A stretch of DNA of 64,000 nucleotides from Mytilus californianus (lineage: Eukaryota; Mollusca; Bivalvia; Mytilida; Mytilidae). This document shows positions 1 through 11,924 of this stretch, one piece after another. A model generated the notes under the pieces. It worked only from the letters and a program-made list of their open reading frames with translations, did no database searches and was not told the origin of the DNA. Position 1 is the first letter of the stretch, and each line of letters opens with the position of its first letter. The position numbers and the translations under genes were made by a program. The stretch is taken from the NCBI RefSeq assembly GCF_021869535.1, contig NW_026262659.1, positions 11,710,321-11,774,320 on the forward strand, written 5' to 3'.

Positions 1-1410
1 GACATAGCCTACTGTCCTCGGCCATCCTGTCAACAGCCTGTTATCATGGACAAGGAGATGTCCATGGCTTCCTGTGCTAGCTGTTGTTTTGTATTTTGTA
101 CCCTTTGTAAACTTAGTTATCATGGATTGTCACCATGTAGGATAAAAGCAGGTATGTATCATGGTCATTAGATAATTAATTGTCTGTTTTTTCTTATGTC
201 CTGTCTCAGCATATTAATTTTAAATGATTGTCTTAGATTATCACCATAAAGAATCAATTTATTTTTGGAATTTCTGTTCATCAAATATTTAAGTCAAAAC
301 TTGTCTAAACCAATGGTTACATAGAGTGTGTTGTGATGGCTAGATTGGAAAAAAGAATAAATTGTGTGTGTCTGAGACAGTAATCTATAATACTGGAAAA
401 CAATACATAAAAGGATTAATGTCCTGACATTATGTTAATTGTAGTGCAGAAAAAAGAAATTAAATTGAAATTTAAAATTTAAAATGTGTTATTTGCTGTC
501 TGCATTCATTCCTTTCTCAACATTTTACATTTTTTTTTGGTAGTTAAAAACTTGAAGTGTGTTTATTTTGTAAACTGGCTTGTTTCACTTAGCTTTAAAT
601 TAGCTTTATATTCATTTTCTGGAAAAAAAATTGCAGATGGATTAAGGAAATTGAAAGATGAATGGTTAAATGGAGATGAGGCCACAAGAAAACTACTAGA
701 GAAGAAATATGGTAAAGCTGCCATTCAACAGGCTGTAGAGGAATCTTGTAGTAATGAGTGGTTAAACAGCTTTGCCAAAAAATGTCCCAACTGTGGAGCA
801 CAAATACAGGTAATATTTTAACAAATAGCTCAATAGCTTCTGCAAATGATGTTCACAATAGGACTTATGAGGAGGACCATGTCAAACTTTGCTGAGATAT
901 GCACTTGCGGTTGTCTTACTATACTTAAAAATAATTGTGTGACTCAGTTGTTAAGGCAAACAAAAACAAGAAAGAAAAAAAACATAGAGCAATTGTTTCT
1001 TGTTTTTAAGACACAGGTATAAGAGATGTTCTAGTGCAATTACATTGTAATCCATTGATTCATTTCAATAACAAACTGACCAGCACACTTATAAAATGAT
1101 AACAATTAATCACATGATTGGTCAAATTTAAAAAAGTGTTGGTGCGAATGACAATTTGAACAACTGACCCTTGTACAATAATAAATGAGATAAATGAATA
1201 TAACTTTTCTTTCCTCAGAAAATAGATGGTTGTAACAAGATGACCTGTATGAAATGTAGAGCCCATTTCTGTTGGATTTGTAATGCCTTCCTGGCGAAAG
1301 CTAACCCGTATTCACACTTCAGTGAGATGGGCAGTAAATGTTTTAACAGATTGTTTGAGGGTGTTGACATGGGAGATGATGATGATGATGACTGGGATCA
1401 GTGGATATAA
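1..1410 (+). CDS. RNF14: RNF14-type RBR E3 ubiquitin ligase, last three coding exons (5' partial)
   Basis: The exons are 1-151 (open at the left edge), 637-809 and 1219-1410 with stop TAA at 1408-1410. Introns 152-636 and 810-1218 are GT-AG. The first exon ends in phase 1 and the second completes that codon; the second junction is phase 0, so 171 residues read through without a break. Exon 1 encodes the IBR zinc module (YCPRPSCQQPV, then a C..C.....C..C series ending YHGLSPC). Exon 2 encodes the linker helix (EATRKLLEKKYGKAAIQ) and the start of RING2 (CPNCGAQIQ). Exon 3 holds DGCNKMTC and HFCWIC. The Cys in DGC, codon 1231-1233, is at the position of the catalytic cysteine that accepts ubiquitin in RBR ligases. 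The C-terminus (NPYSHFSEMGSKCFNRLF, then an Asp-rich tail) matches the RNF14 family. In animals RNF14 is a ubiquitin ligase linked to androgen-receptor coactivation and ribosome-stall crosslink clearance. The promoter, RWD domain and RING1 lie outside the window. Confidence 0.93.
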
Positions 1411-1504
1411 ATAGGAACAGGAAGAGACCCAAGGGAGATAATTTTATGGCATCAGTTGATATAAATAGGAACTAGAAGAGACCCAAGGGAGATAATTTAT
1501 TAAG
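1397..1504 (+). repeat. 54-bp tandem duplication over the RNF14 stop codon and 3' UTR
   Basis: Two copies of a unit beginning ATCAGTGGATATAAATAGG lie at 1397 and 1451, with period 54 and few differences. The first copy contains the last codons and stop of RNF14, so the second preserves a copy of that stop context in the 3' UTR. A possible polyadenylation signal variant, ATTAAA, lies at 1582-1587. Confidence 0.8.
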
Positions 1505-2008
1505 GGATACATCAGTCCAAATGTAATTAGTTATTTTGAAAAATTAGTCATTGAAGAATTAACAATATTTTGAGTTTGCAAATTAAATTTTTAGATCATT
1601 TTCATTTTTCTAAATATGATTTCTATAAGAATTGGATGTATGATTTGTATTTTTGAAGGTATTGTCTTTTTCTAGGAAAAGTTGAATGATTATTCTCAAG
1701 TCATACATGTCATAGGTGACAGCTGCATTTTTTTACTTTACACATTTTAAACAAACAAAAAATTACATGTACCGGTAAAACAATACAAAATTGAATTCTA
1801 CCAAAGAATGTACATAAAACAGGAGCCTGTTGTTTAGTGGTTGTCGTTTGCTGGTGTGGTTCATAAGTGTTTCTCTTGTCTCAATTATTATACAGATTAG
1901 ACTGTTGGTTTTCCTGTTTGAGTTGTTTTACACTAGTCATGTTGGGGCCCTTTGTAGCTTGCAGTTCGGTGTGAGCCAAGGCTCTGTGTTGAAGGCCGTA
2001 CTCTGACC

Positions 2009-4132
2009 CAGGGCTTCCAAAATTTCCTGACGACAGCCGGACATTTTTCAAAGAAATATTTTGACGGTCAATGATCAGCTGGATACTTAAATGTAACTGA
2101 GAGGATGCATAAATTGATATATGTGTCTAAATAATTAGTAGTGTTATATGCAATAAAATTATTTATAACTGTTTTGTTTTCTTCATTCTAAAAATAAATA
2201 AAATATTATCCTCGGTATTGTGTCATTTTTCTGTGTATCGTAATACAGTAACCATCATTGCATCAATCAGTTTATATAATCTATCTTCTCTCTGTGAGTA
2301 CTTAACACTTCGAAATTAAGGGTATCATATTTGAAACTGTTGATGTTGGCTTTAATTGCAGTACAACCTGATCATCAATACACGTGATACTTTTCTTTTT
2401 GTGTATTGATTACCTGACCACGTGACTTTTACAACTGATGCGGTATTTATAGATAACATTGAGGAGGCCCAATGAAGGATATTGTTTTAAACTGTGTAAT
2501 ATCTACTGAACAGTAAGAACATTTTTCTTTGTACAATTTCCCAACCTGATTTAGAAAATAAGAAGAATAAATAAAAACATACTCAGTTGATAAATAATTT
2601 AAACTAATTTTCAGTTCACCAGCTTTGAGGTATAATAAGTACAAAATTAAATGTTTTTGCGTAGCCAGATCAGTTGACTCTTCGATCATAATTCCCACGG
2701 CGGGACTTAACTTTACGTCGGACATCACCTCTTTCTCTATAATATCGGAAATTGTCTGAATAAATTCGGAGCTGGCATTGTTCTCTTGATGTAATTTAGA
2801 AGTGATCACGGCACCATTTAACTTAGTTAAATCATTTATTGACTGAAATTTGTCCATTGGTAAGTTTTCTTTAGCAATTAAGTAAGCATTACGGAACAAG
2901 GTGCACACATTGCGTTGTCAGTCTTTTCATGAACTTTCTCAAATACTGATTTGGTCATTGCTATTAGCATGCTCTACAACGGCTGACTTTCGAAAAGTTA
3001 TTTTTAAGTTTATGTTTTTGACAAATGTCACAAAACATGGCATTTAGCATACTGTCAAATCTTAACCATAAAAACAGTTGTAACCATTTATGAATAAAGC
3101 TTCTAGCATTTTTAGCAGATTTGGAATTTTGATCGGAATCGTCACGTTTACGTTTGCCCATGATGGCAGATTTGTAAAGTTCAATTTGAGACAAAGTCTT
3201 TATAACAGTCGGAGATTGTCATGATTGGATATTCTTCTTTATGATTTCAATTATAAAAACAGTTTTTAATATGAAAACAAGAATAGAGAACGCCCCCCTT
3301 ATTTATTGGACAACTCAGCTATTCTCGGTGTTTTTCCTATATATTTCAATAAATTTTCCCCTTTAGAGTACCCCAGTATTTAACACGATGTACAGTGTTA
3401 AATAAAATAATATATATCATACTTATTCATTTATAAATATCCTTATTTGAAGAATAACTTTTAAATATCAGGATACTTTTTTAAACTGAATGCTCATTTA
3501 AAATAATATCTATAAAGCGTAATTAAATAGGATGTTGTTCCATACACGCTTACATGTTTGACCTTGTTTACCTGATCACCTTTATGTACAGTGTTATGCA
3601 TCATTAATTCAATTGATAAAGACAAGCTACGGACACCTCATCAAAGGTTACAAACCTGTAATCAGTGAATGATTTATGGCTTCAATATAACTTATTGAAG
3701 GGTTAATTGTTTGACAGCTTGTTGTTATTTAAATAAAAGAAAACGTTTTTTATCTACTTTTTATTGATGTACACAAGCTAAAGACCAAGCGGTACATTTA
3801 TGTACCCAGAGGATTAGACTAACTGAGACACTTCAAAGTATCTGAAATATGCTGCATCTGTTTTATTAAACCCAATTATGACCGAAATATCTTTGTGAAA
3901 TAGATTGCCACAATTATAAACTAAAATGCTCAAACGGACATGCCCAAAGCCCCAAACGGACATTTTTATCGATCGATAGTTGGTAAAAATTGAAATGACC
4001 GTTTTATGAAAATGCCTTAAATAACAAAAAGTGGCAAACCAATTCTATTTGATCGTTTGAGGCTGAGAGCAGCTGGACTTTTTATGAAAGTTTCGGTCAA
4101 GTCCGGAATATATGACCGTTTTGGAAGCCCTG
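2009..4132 (-). mobile_element. hAT-superfamily DNA transposon, internally deleted
   Basis: The ends are inverted: CAGGGCTTCCAAAA on the left and its complement TTTTGGAAGCCCTG on the right. The flanks carry an exact 8-bp duplication, CTCTGACC, at 2001-2008 and 4133-4140. An 8-bp duplication with CAGGG termini is characteristic of hAT elements. The 2.1-kb body contains remains of a minus-strand transposase-like gene (2447-3194). It inserted into an R1 repeat, so it is younger than that R1 copy. It lacks room for a complete transposase and is presumably non-autonomous. Confidence 0.92.
2447..3194 (-). pseudogene. hAT transposase-like N-terminal remnant (zinc finger plus DUF4371-type start)
   Basis: The first part, 3194-2964, encodes a basic start followed by a finger-like segment (WLRFDSMLNAMFCDICQKH). 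It resembles the N-terminus of ZNF862/C17orf113/ZMYM-type hAT-derived proteins. The second part, 2908-2447, reads FRNAYLIAKENLPMDKF then a stretch with VGIMIEESTD, typical of the DUF4371 transposase region with its RNase-H-like Asp. Reading continues in another frame between 2990 and 2908 with at least one frameshift. The frame stops at 2447, and no RNase-H C-terminal half or hAT dimerisation domain follows before the element ends. It is a decayed fragment. A domesticated gene is unlikely because of the frameshift. The family assignment is from motif memory, not a search. Confidence 0.75.
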
Positions 4133-4214
4133 CTCTGACCTATAGTTTTAACTTTTTAAAGATTGGGACTTGGATGGAGAGTTGCTCATTGGCCCTCATA
4201 CCACATCTTCTTAT

Positions 4215-4529
4215 TTGAAGTCACTAAAAGCAAGTTCAGAGTAATAGTAATGATGCCTTTTTACACAGAACTTTGGAACCATTTTAATATAGTTTGCTAT
4301 AAACCTTTAACCTCAATAGCCAGATCCTCTCTGAATTGATAGGTTGTTTTATATATTATTCCTGATGATGTTTCAGTGATTTGAAGTAATGAGATGTTAA
4401 ATGTGAACACTGATATCCACACTTATACAGTATCAATTTTTCTAGTGTTTCTAACATTGAGGGCATTGATATGTAACTTAGCAATTTAAATTATACTGTT
4501 ACCCGTTTATCTTTATGTAAATATCAAGT
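4215..4529. other. No feature seen
   Basis: AT-rich sequence without convincing ORFs, splice-bounded exons or tandem structure. Confidence 0.5.
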
Positions 4530-5095
4530 AAATGAGAAATGTCTGGTTTGAAGGGAGAAATGTCAAGTTCGAAGGGAGAAATGTCAGGTTGGAAGGGAGA
4601 AATGTCAAGTTGGCAGGGAGAAATCAAATGTCAAGTTGAAAGTAAGAAAAATCCAATCGGAAGGAAGAAATGTCAAGTTGGAAGGGAGAAATGTTAAGTT
4701 TGAAGTGAGAAAAATCCAATTGGAAGGAAGAAATGTCATGTCAACTTAGGAGTGAGAAATGTAAATTGGAAGTAAGAAATGTCATGTTGGAAGTAAGATT
4801 CAAGTTTGAAGTAAGAAATGTCATGTTGGAACTTGGAAGTAAGATTGTAAGAAATGTCATGTTGAAAGTAAGATTCAAGTTTGAAGTAAGAAATGTCATG
4901 TTGGAAGTAAGATTCAAGTTTGAAGTAAGAAATGTCATGTTGGAAGTAAGATTGTAAGAAATGTCATGTTGAAAGTAAGATTCAAGTTTGAAGTAAGAAA
5001 TGTCATGTTGAAAGTAAGATTCAAGTTTGAAGTAAGAAATGTCATGTTGGAAGTAAGATTCAAGTTTGAAGTAAGAAATGTCAAAATGGAAATGA
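4530..5095 (+). repeat. Minisatellite, about 21-bp then 39-bp units
   Basis: The left part (about 4540-4740) repeats GGAAGGGAGAAATGTCAAGTT-like units of about 21 bp. The right part (about 4790-5090) is a 39-bp higher-order unit combining GAAGTAAGATTCAAGTTT and GAAGTAAGAAATGTCATGTTG. The 39-bp period is a multiple of three, so both strands show open frames (for example EVRNVMLEVRFKF repeats). These are repeat artefacts, not genes. Confidence 0.93.
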
Positions 5096-6597
5096 GAAAT
5101 TTTAAAAATGGAATGTCCCTATATGTTTTTTCGTACATTTCCTGCCTAATTATGATAACTGTATTGCAGTGATATAGTTAAACATGTCTAAGATTGATAC
5201 TGTTATAAGGAGATAGGGCTATAGGACAAAATTTTCAAATGCTATTGAATTAGAAAAAAGTAGAGGAGCTGAAAAACACAAACACAACACCAGCAAATGT
5301 CAAAATGTAAGAATTAGGGAAAAGTAATTGATGAAATTTGTTTCATAGGGATATTTTTGGATAATTAATATTAGTATATTGAAAAAAAAGGGTTTAAGGC
5401 AGCAATAGAAAAATTATACAGAGAATTTTTCAACTGTAAAAGATTTAATATCAATTGTATGTTTCTATACTTTCTACCCCTGAAAGAAATTTTGGTAAAT
5501 TCAGAGGTCAATACAATGTTTTTATTCAGGACAAAAGGCATAAAGACGAATATTTCAGTATATATGTAAGTATCTTAAATCTTCATTCTTTGTACACATT
5601 GTTATGAATGAATTCCCCTTGAAATTCTATAATTCCTGCTTTATATATAAAAATAAAAAGATATGGTATGATTGCCAATGCAATGAGACAACTCTCCGCA
5701 AGAGACCAATAGTATTTTCATTTTCCCATTCATTGCTGTGCTTCATGTAAAATGATTTATAAAGATTTTCTATACCTTAGTTTTAGTGATATTATCTCAC
5801 CTCACTAGATGTATTATAGAAATTAACCTTTTAAGGTAAACAATGAGATATTATTTCACATTGCCTTTTTAGTTTAATGAATGAAGTCTGAATAGCAGTA
5901 TTTTTTTTTGAACACTAGTATTCTGAAATACAATTTCAGTTCCAATAATGATAATGATTTAAAACATTTCAACTAAGAATTCATATATTGCACCTCAGGA
6001 TTTGAAATCTACTGCATCACATTTCTAAATATCTCAATTTCAGTAAATTTTAGGTAGTAATTTATTTAAACAATTAAAGCAATGATTTATGTTCAAGTAT
6101 ATTAACTAATTTATAAAGAAGTAAATGAAAATAGATTTCACTGTTGTATTTATGAAAATATTTGCTTTAGTAGGTGTTGTCAAAATATCTTTCATATGTT
6201 AACTACTAAGTATTTCTTGATATATTTTTGGGGCATTTTTGGCTCTTATTTATGTTTAAAATGTGGATCTCATAGACACACTATTCTTACATGTTGATCA
6301 AGTTCGGCAATCGCTATGAAAATTATGTTTTTCAAAAGTTTGGTAAAATTCACCCCAGCATGAATAAATGCAATAAATCAAGCTCTCAATTACACCTATT
6401 TGATAAAAGTTGTGAAAATTTAAACAGAAGTAATCAAAGATGTGCCATCAAATTCCTCAAATAACAAAAGAAAAATTTGAATATGACATGAGACAACCAC
6501 TTACAATTGTCCTGACTTGGGAAAAGCACATGACATCTGGCAGGGTAGCACCTAGCATTCATTTATGATATTTCACAGGTGTATATATCGACTGTTC
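5096..6597. other. Non-coding stretch with one short R1 fragment
   Basis: AT-rich with no supported gene. A short R1 fragment lies at about 5647-5710 (GATATGGTATGATTGCCAATG, then the AGACAACTCTCC block). Nothing else is identifiable. Confidence 0.55.
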
Positions 6598-7214
6598 AAG
6601 GGCATTCGATACAGTTCCAAGGGAGGTAATGATTATGCTAATGTAAATGTTACTTTTCACGACCTCAAGCTGTGAAATATTGGGAAAAGATGCTTTTTTC
6701 GACTGATTTGAATCAATAGTTTGAATGGGAGCTCATGGATCCCTCTCTTTTAAAATGACATTTGGCTTGGTTATGTATGAAGATTATTTGTACCAATTTT
6801 TATGAACAAATCACTTATGAATTTTAAAAAAATTAGATGCATATGCAGCAAAAGATGCCATTTTTTCTAAAATCATGAACATTTAATAAAAAATGAATCA
6901 TTTCCAAAGAATTGCTACACAAATTTAGAGTATAATTATTTAAAGAAGATATTCCAAATGGTTTTTTTCAAAAATCTGTTTGTGTTTTTCTTTTGAAACA
7001 AAAAGGTTCGGTATGTCTTTCCTAAGGATAGAAATGTCTAAGAAACTGAAACTTTAAGTAATTGTCTATAATTTCGACCCTTATTTATCTCTAAAAGTAG
7101 CACATGAAGGTATGTTTTTTTAATAACATCTTTGAATTCACTAGGGGAAAAATAGCTTGTATGCAAATTTTTATCAAAAATCACTGTGGGATCAAAACTG
7201 TATCGTATGCCCTT
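6598..7214. mobile_element. Short TIR element (MITE-like), 617 bp
   Basis: The left end AAGGGCATTCGATACAGTT is matched in inverted orientation by the right end AACTGTATCGTATGCCCTT, with one mismatch in 19. The interior is AT-rich without an ORF. No clear target duplication could be fixed, so the superfamily is open. Confidence 0.75.
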
Positions 7215-7683
7215 AAGGTTCCCAACAGAGATTACAGTTGATATGGTTAATGGATAAAGATTGATGAAATGGGAAGTGTTAAGGGATGATGATTTTTGTG
7301 AGTTTTGTCTTCCTTCATTGTTTTTTTATTTAAGAGGAAATATATTTTAAATTCTAAATTATTTATGTGTTGTTGAATTTATTATTGATGTGTACAATTA
7401 ATAGTTATATTTGCTTTATTCCATCTGTACTAAAACAAAGCTATTTTTGTTTATTTTATAAGAGTAAGTGGGTATTTGTAAAAAGAATTTGTGTGATGTG
7501 TTGTTACAATAACCCGATTATGTTATCTTCAAATTTAAAATTTGTAATATATGATTATTTTGATTAATCAGTTAAAGCTTGTATGTAATAAAGCTCTTGT
7601 TAAAATAAAAAGTCTACCACTGTTATTGAAAATAGTATCTTGACTTTAATATAGTTTTAATTATAATTTACTTCAAAATATTT
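7215..7683. other. No feature seen
   Basis: AT-rich. A short ORF at 7367-7567 has no recognisable domain and is likely chance. Confidence 0.5.
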
Positions 7684-10600
7684 ATGGATTCCATTGAGGA
7701 CTACGCCGTAGCATGGGCTAAACGAGAAGAAGTTGAACTGGACACTTTGTCAGAATGGGTCAAAACAATCAGGTCTCTGATAAAATGTCGAATTCATAAG
7801 TTGAAAAACTGTGTGAATGATCGACCAAAGTCCGTTTTCAGAGACAAAGAAGCTATGAAATGTCTATCATCTCTTCACGATAAGTATGTTGTTGTTACTG
7901 CGGACAAAGCTTCAAATAATATTGTCTTTGTATGTAAATCGTACTACTACGAGTGTCTTGTAAAAGAATTAGGAATAAATGAGCAGTCAGCTAATCCCAC
8001 ATACAAAAACATATCATTTGACAAGGATGAGATTTTGGTGAATCATAAGTCCTTCATGGGTTCAATGAACATTACATTGAACATCAAATCGGAGGACTTG
8101 CCTTGTTTTTATTGGATATCTAAGCTTCACAAAATTCTCTACAAATAACGGTACATTGCCGGCTAATCTGCATGTTGGATGAAAGAATTGTCCATTAGAT
8201 TGACAAAAATTCTGTCCGCAGTGAAAGAGGGTCTTTAGAAATACTGTGAAACTGTTTACTCACGTAGTGGTATTAACCATATGTGGATTCTCAAAAACTT
8301 GAAAGAACTTCTGGATAATTTAAACTATCGATCTTTCTCTGAAATTAGTTTTATCAAAACTTTTGATTTTTCAACCCTGTATACCACCATTCCCCATGTG
8401 AAATTGAAAAATCGTCTAAAAGAATTAATCCACAATGCTTTTCAACATAAAAATGGTAGCATTCGCTCTTACTTTTGGACACCATACGGCATATTTTGTT
8501 AATAGTGAACAAAAAGGTAAAACATGCTACACGGAGTAACAAGTGATCAGTATGCTGGAGTTTCTTATTGACAACGTATTTGTTGAATTTGGAGGTAGAC
8601 TTTTTCAACAAATTGTCGGAATTCCTATGATCACCGACTGTGCGCCTCTCCTTAAGGACCTCATCTTATTTTCATATGAGTTGGAGTTCCTTCAGACGCT
8701 TGTCAAAAACAAGAAGAGCAAAGAAGCCATATCATTTAATTTCACATTCAGATATATTGATGATGTTCTTTCCATTAACAATCCAAACTTTTCTGATTGG
8801 GTTCCATAAATATATCCTCCAGAACTAGAAATTAAAGAAACAACAGACACGGCTTCCTCTGCCTCATTTTTAGACTTATACCTCGAATTTGACATAAACG
8901 GTCATCTCAGCGCTTTCATGTCGATCCGGCCACAAGTCGATTCGTCCCAAGTCGTTCCGTCCCAAGTCGATCCGGCCCAAGTCGATCCGGCCCCATATTT
9001 AAAGTCGATCCGTCCCCAATATAAAAATATTTATAAGAAATAAAAATAAAGATACATATGAATTCAGTGTCATTCATAAATGTTTATGAATTTTATACTA
9101 ATATAAAAGGTGGACCGTAATTTTAAAAAAGTTGGCTTTTGACGAATATTTGAATATCAAATTTTCATAAGATGAGACATTTATTTGAATATTTTTTTAA
9201 AATTTATATTAAGATTTCATATAGAAATGTAATATTATTTTTATATAAACTATTTGAATTCAAATCAATTTATCATCTTTAATGAATACGAATTATGCAG
9301 TATAAAACAATTATGTTAATTATGCTTTTATTAGAAGTTTTCAAGACTATTGGGTATGTATATAATCATAATAAAACATATATAACAGAATTTAGTACCT
9401 TCAACATTAATCAGCAGTAATTCGCATTTTTTCAATTGACTTTGATTTTAACAAATCTTTCAACTGATGTAATAACAAATCGTTACATACAAAACTGTAC
9501 AAGACTATCCGCAAGCTGATGTATACAAACTTTGTTTTTGTTTAAAGTTTTAAAAACTTCTCAAATTGAGAAATGTTGTTTCATTTGCCGAATCCTTGCT
9601 ATAAAAGAGGCGACAGAATGGGTTGTTCTTTTAATATCATAATTCGATGGTACAAAAAAGTTAGAACACAGAGAAGACAGTGGCGAAAAGAAATAAAAGC
9701 ACATTTTTCTTCATATTACCTGGGGAAAAAACATAACAATGAATTATTAGAACTTGAAATAAAAGACCTTGTTGCTAGCCTTAAGTAAATTTTATCAATC
9801 ATGATTTTGATTGAATTAAGTGATTACGACTGGCGTTTTTTTTAATTTGGTTCACAGTCATTAGACATTTGTTGAATAAACCAACCAAATATATACTAAT
9901 GATTTGATTTAAACAAGTTATTATGATGATTACATAATTGTGTGTTCCATTGGATTATAAATATCTATTTATCTCTTCTATGTGTGAATTAAATAAAAAC
10001 TTTTTTCCCCATTACATTCTAAGTTATAATGGAAAATAACTTCATATCTATATACTGATGCTGCTTTACAAACAGTACTTCACTTACCTGAACTGTCATA
10101 AAGCATCGATATGTTTTACAAATTCCATTTATCCTGATTCAAATATGTCACCAAATCCTCCGAAGTTAATATAGATTATTCATTATTTTATTATGGGGCC
10201 GGATCAACGTGGGACGGATCGACTTGGGACGGATCGACTTTGGACCGAATCGACTTGGGGCCGGATCAGTTTGGGGCCGCAACGACCTGATACCATCTCA
10301 GTACCAGAATCAATGACAAACGAGACGATTTTAATTTTGAAATTATTAATTCCCCCCACCTTAGTAGCAATATATCAACTTCACCTGCATATGGGATATA
10401 CATTTCCCAACTCATTTGGTATTTAAGAGCTTGCAGCTGCTACTCAGACTTTGTAAAACGTCACCAGGATCTGAGCAGAAAGTAGATGATCCAGGGTTAT
10501 GTCAAAGAACATTTCGTCCTTTTTCTAAAAAAGTTCATCGGAAGATACCAAGACCTTGTTGATAAATATTCCCTATCAACTTCACAAATAATACACGATG

Positions 10601-10790
10601 AAGTATAGATTCTAGGTACTGACGTTGTTTATCATCTTAATAACGTGTTCTTTTATTTGTCTTTGTAAATTATTACTTTTACTGTTTAGTCTATTTTTTG
10701 GTAGAATCAATTTGACGTGGTTCGGTACTTATACATCCCGTCATTGTGTTATTGTACTATGGTAAATTTTTGTATTCTTGTCTTTCGTTT
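7684..10790 (+). pseudogene. Penelope-like reverse transcriptase, copy A (decayed and interrupted)
   Basis: The copy reads, with stops and frameshifts, as an N-terminal domain (7684-8148; VVVTADKASNNIVFVCKSYY, PCFYWISKLHK) and then RT fingers/palm. Visible RT blocks are FDFSTLYTTIPH (about 8367-8400), FLIDNVFVEFGGRLFQQIVGIP (about 8550-8625) and the palm motif YIDD at 8753-8764. It continues after the nested element as decayed thumb-like sequence (10302-10605; for example AYGIYISQL and KFIGRYQDLVDKYS-type blocks) and an AT-rich 3' tail. The usual Gly after IPM is Ile here (IPMI), also seen in copy E, so A and E form one subfamily. Stops follow 8148, 8502 and 8809. I call it Penelope-like from the motif series. 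No GIY-YIG endonuclease was recognised, and another RT class is possible. Confidence 0.8.
8911..10293. mobile_element. Foldback element FB1 with motif-array arms, 8-bp target duplication
   Basis: It is flanked by CATCTCAG at 8903-8910 and 10294-10301. The left arm (8911-9020) is a tandem series of about 15-bp units such as GTCGATCCGGCCCAA. The right arm (10194-10293) has the same motif inverted (TTGGGACGGATCGAC and variants). The ends align imperfectly (TTCATGTCG against ATCAGGTCG). The 1.1-kb AT-rich interior has only a small ORF (9573-9788, 71 codons, basic, unrecognised). RT copy E at about 59470-59540 shows the uninterrupted sequence across the insertion point, which confirms a simple insertion with duplication. 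Confidence 0.9.
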
Positions 10791-11289
10791 TTGGAAAGTT
10801 TGCTATAGGCACTATACTTTCCTAAGACATCGGCCTCAAACCGGAAGTAGCCTGCAGACTAACTTACTATAGGATGTATGTTCTACTCCTAGATAATGCA
10901 GTACTAGTATTTAAATACTAATTCTAGCAAAGATGCCTTTGACATTTTGAGTAACTACCTTTTTGATAAGCTTACAGCTTAAATAAAAATGGACTAAATG
11001 TTCACTGGCAATTCAAATGAATTCAACTTCATTTTGAAAATGGGTATCACAAACAGTACTTCGCGGATCTGCCGTGCGCGGAAGAAAAAATCAAAACAAA
11101 TCTACACGAGACAGCAGTTTCCACGTTTAATCCGTAGAAAATTTAGAGGGCCTGATATGATATGGCAATCTTTTAAATTTTCACGTTTGTAAATGCTATT
11201 AGGTTTGACCTCTATAAATTATGCATACTTTGAACTGTCAGCCATTTTGTATGTTTATGTTACCTGTGTGTACGTAATTAAATCCCTCC
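10791..11289. other. No gene recognised
   Basis: A small ORF at 10998-11192 (64 codons, very basic, RRKFRGPDMIWQ) has no recognised family. It probably belongs to the repeat block that follows. Confidence 0.4.
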
Positions 11290-11920
11290 TTTATTCGGAG
11301 CACCCCGCGAGAGTTGCGAGGGTACAGTGGAATCCGTGTACACTCCCAATCGGGATTAATGGAGATGTGCCACTCACGTATTTACAACAATATTTACAAG
11401 GGCAATCCCCTCCCAACACAAAGGGGGTGCTAGGACACCGGACAGTCTGTTGTTATGGTGGAGGAAGCCGAAGTACTCGGAGAGAACCACCGGGCTGCTC
11501 GGCGGGAACAGACAAACCGAAGAGATATCAGAAGATTCATCTCCAGTTCAAAGTAGGGTGCAACTTTGACGTACCGAGGCCCCCAAAGTACCCAGTCTAG
11601 TTTAAACTCCGGTCTGGGTACCAGAGCTATGTATGGGTGGGTGAAAATCACATTTCTGACGTTCTGAAGATTCCAGCGCCCAGACTCAGAATCGAACTCA
11701 GCACTGTAGTCATCGGTCTCAGTGGCGTAGCAAGGCCTTTTATAAGTGTACGCCCGAACCGCGGCGAGGGGTCTGAAGGCCCGCAGCGCCCCCAGGGCAG
11801 AGGACCTCCGGGTAGGGGGCGAAACCCCTGGAAGCTCACGCGTTATCATGAAAAAGATACCATTTCTGTCATTCAAAATTCATCAATAGCAACATACTTG
11901 GTCGGTTGAGTACAAAACTT
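11290..11920. repeat. GC-rich repeat-like block
   Basis: Base composition rises sharply above its surroundings, with strings such as GGGATTAATGGAGATGTGCC and CAGTGGCGTAGCAAGGCC that I associate with dispersed mussel repeats. ORFs open on both strands here reflect GC content and do not look like proteins. The boundaries are approximate and the class is unknown. Confidence 0.45.
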
Positions 11921-11924
11921 AACT

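Larger units (their letters stand above)
1818..4213 (-). repeat. R1 dispersed repeat, split by a hAT transposon
   Basis: Read on the minus strand, 4213-4133 followed by 2008-1818 is one copy of the R1 family. It runs from the GATGTGGTATGA start through TACGGCCTTCAACA and AGGGCCCC to the end near ACAGGCTCCTG. The same order of blocks is seen uninterrupted at 59852-60263. The copy is broken at CTCTGACC by the 2009-4132 element. R1 has no coding capacity and is non-autonomous; its class is not settled. Confidence 0.85.

Noticed and set aside
8354-8611. 85-codon minus-strand ORF
   Set aside because: It is a shadow of the plus-strand RT copy A, which shows recognisable RT motifs.
11430-11909. GC-rich ORFs on both strands, 90-148 codons
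   Set aside because: Open on opposite strands over the same bases, Pro/Arg/Gly-rich because of base composition, and within repeat-like sequence.
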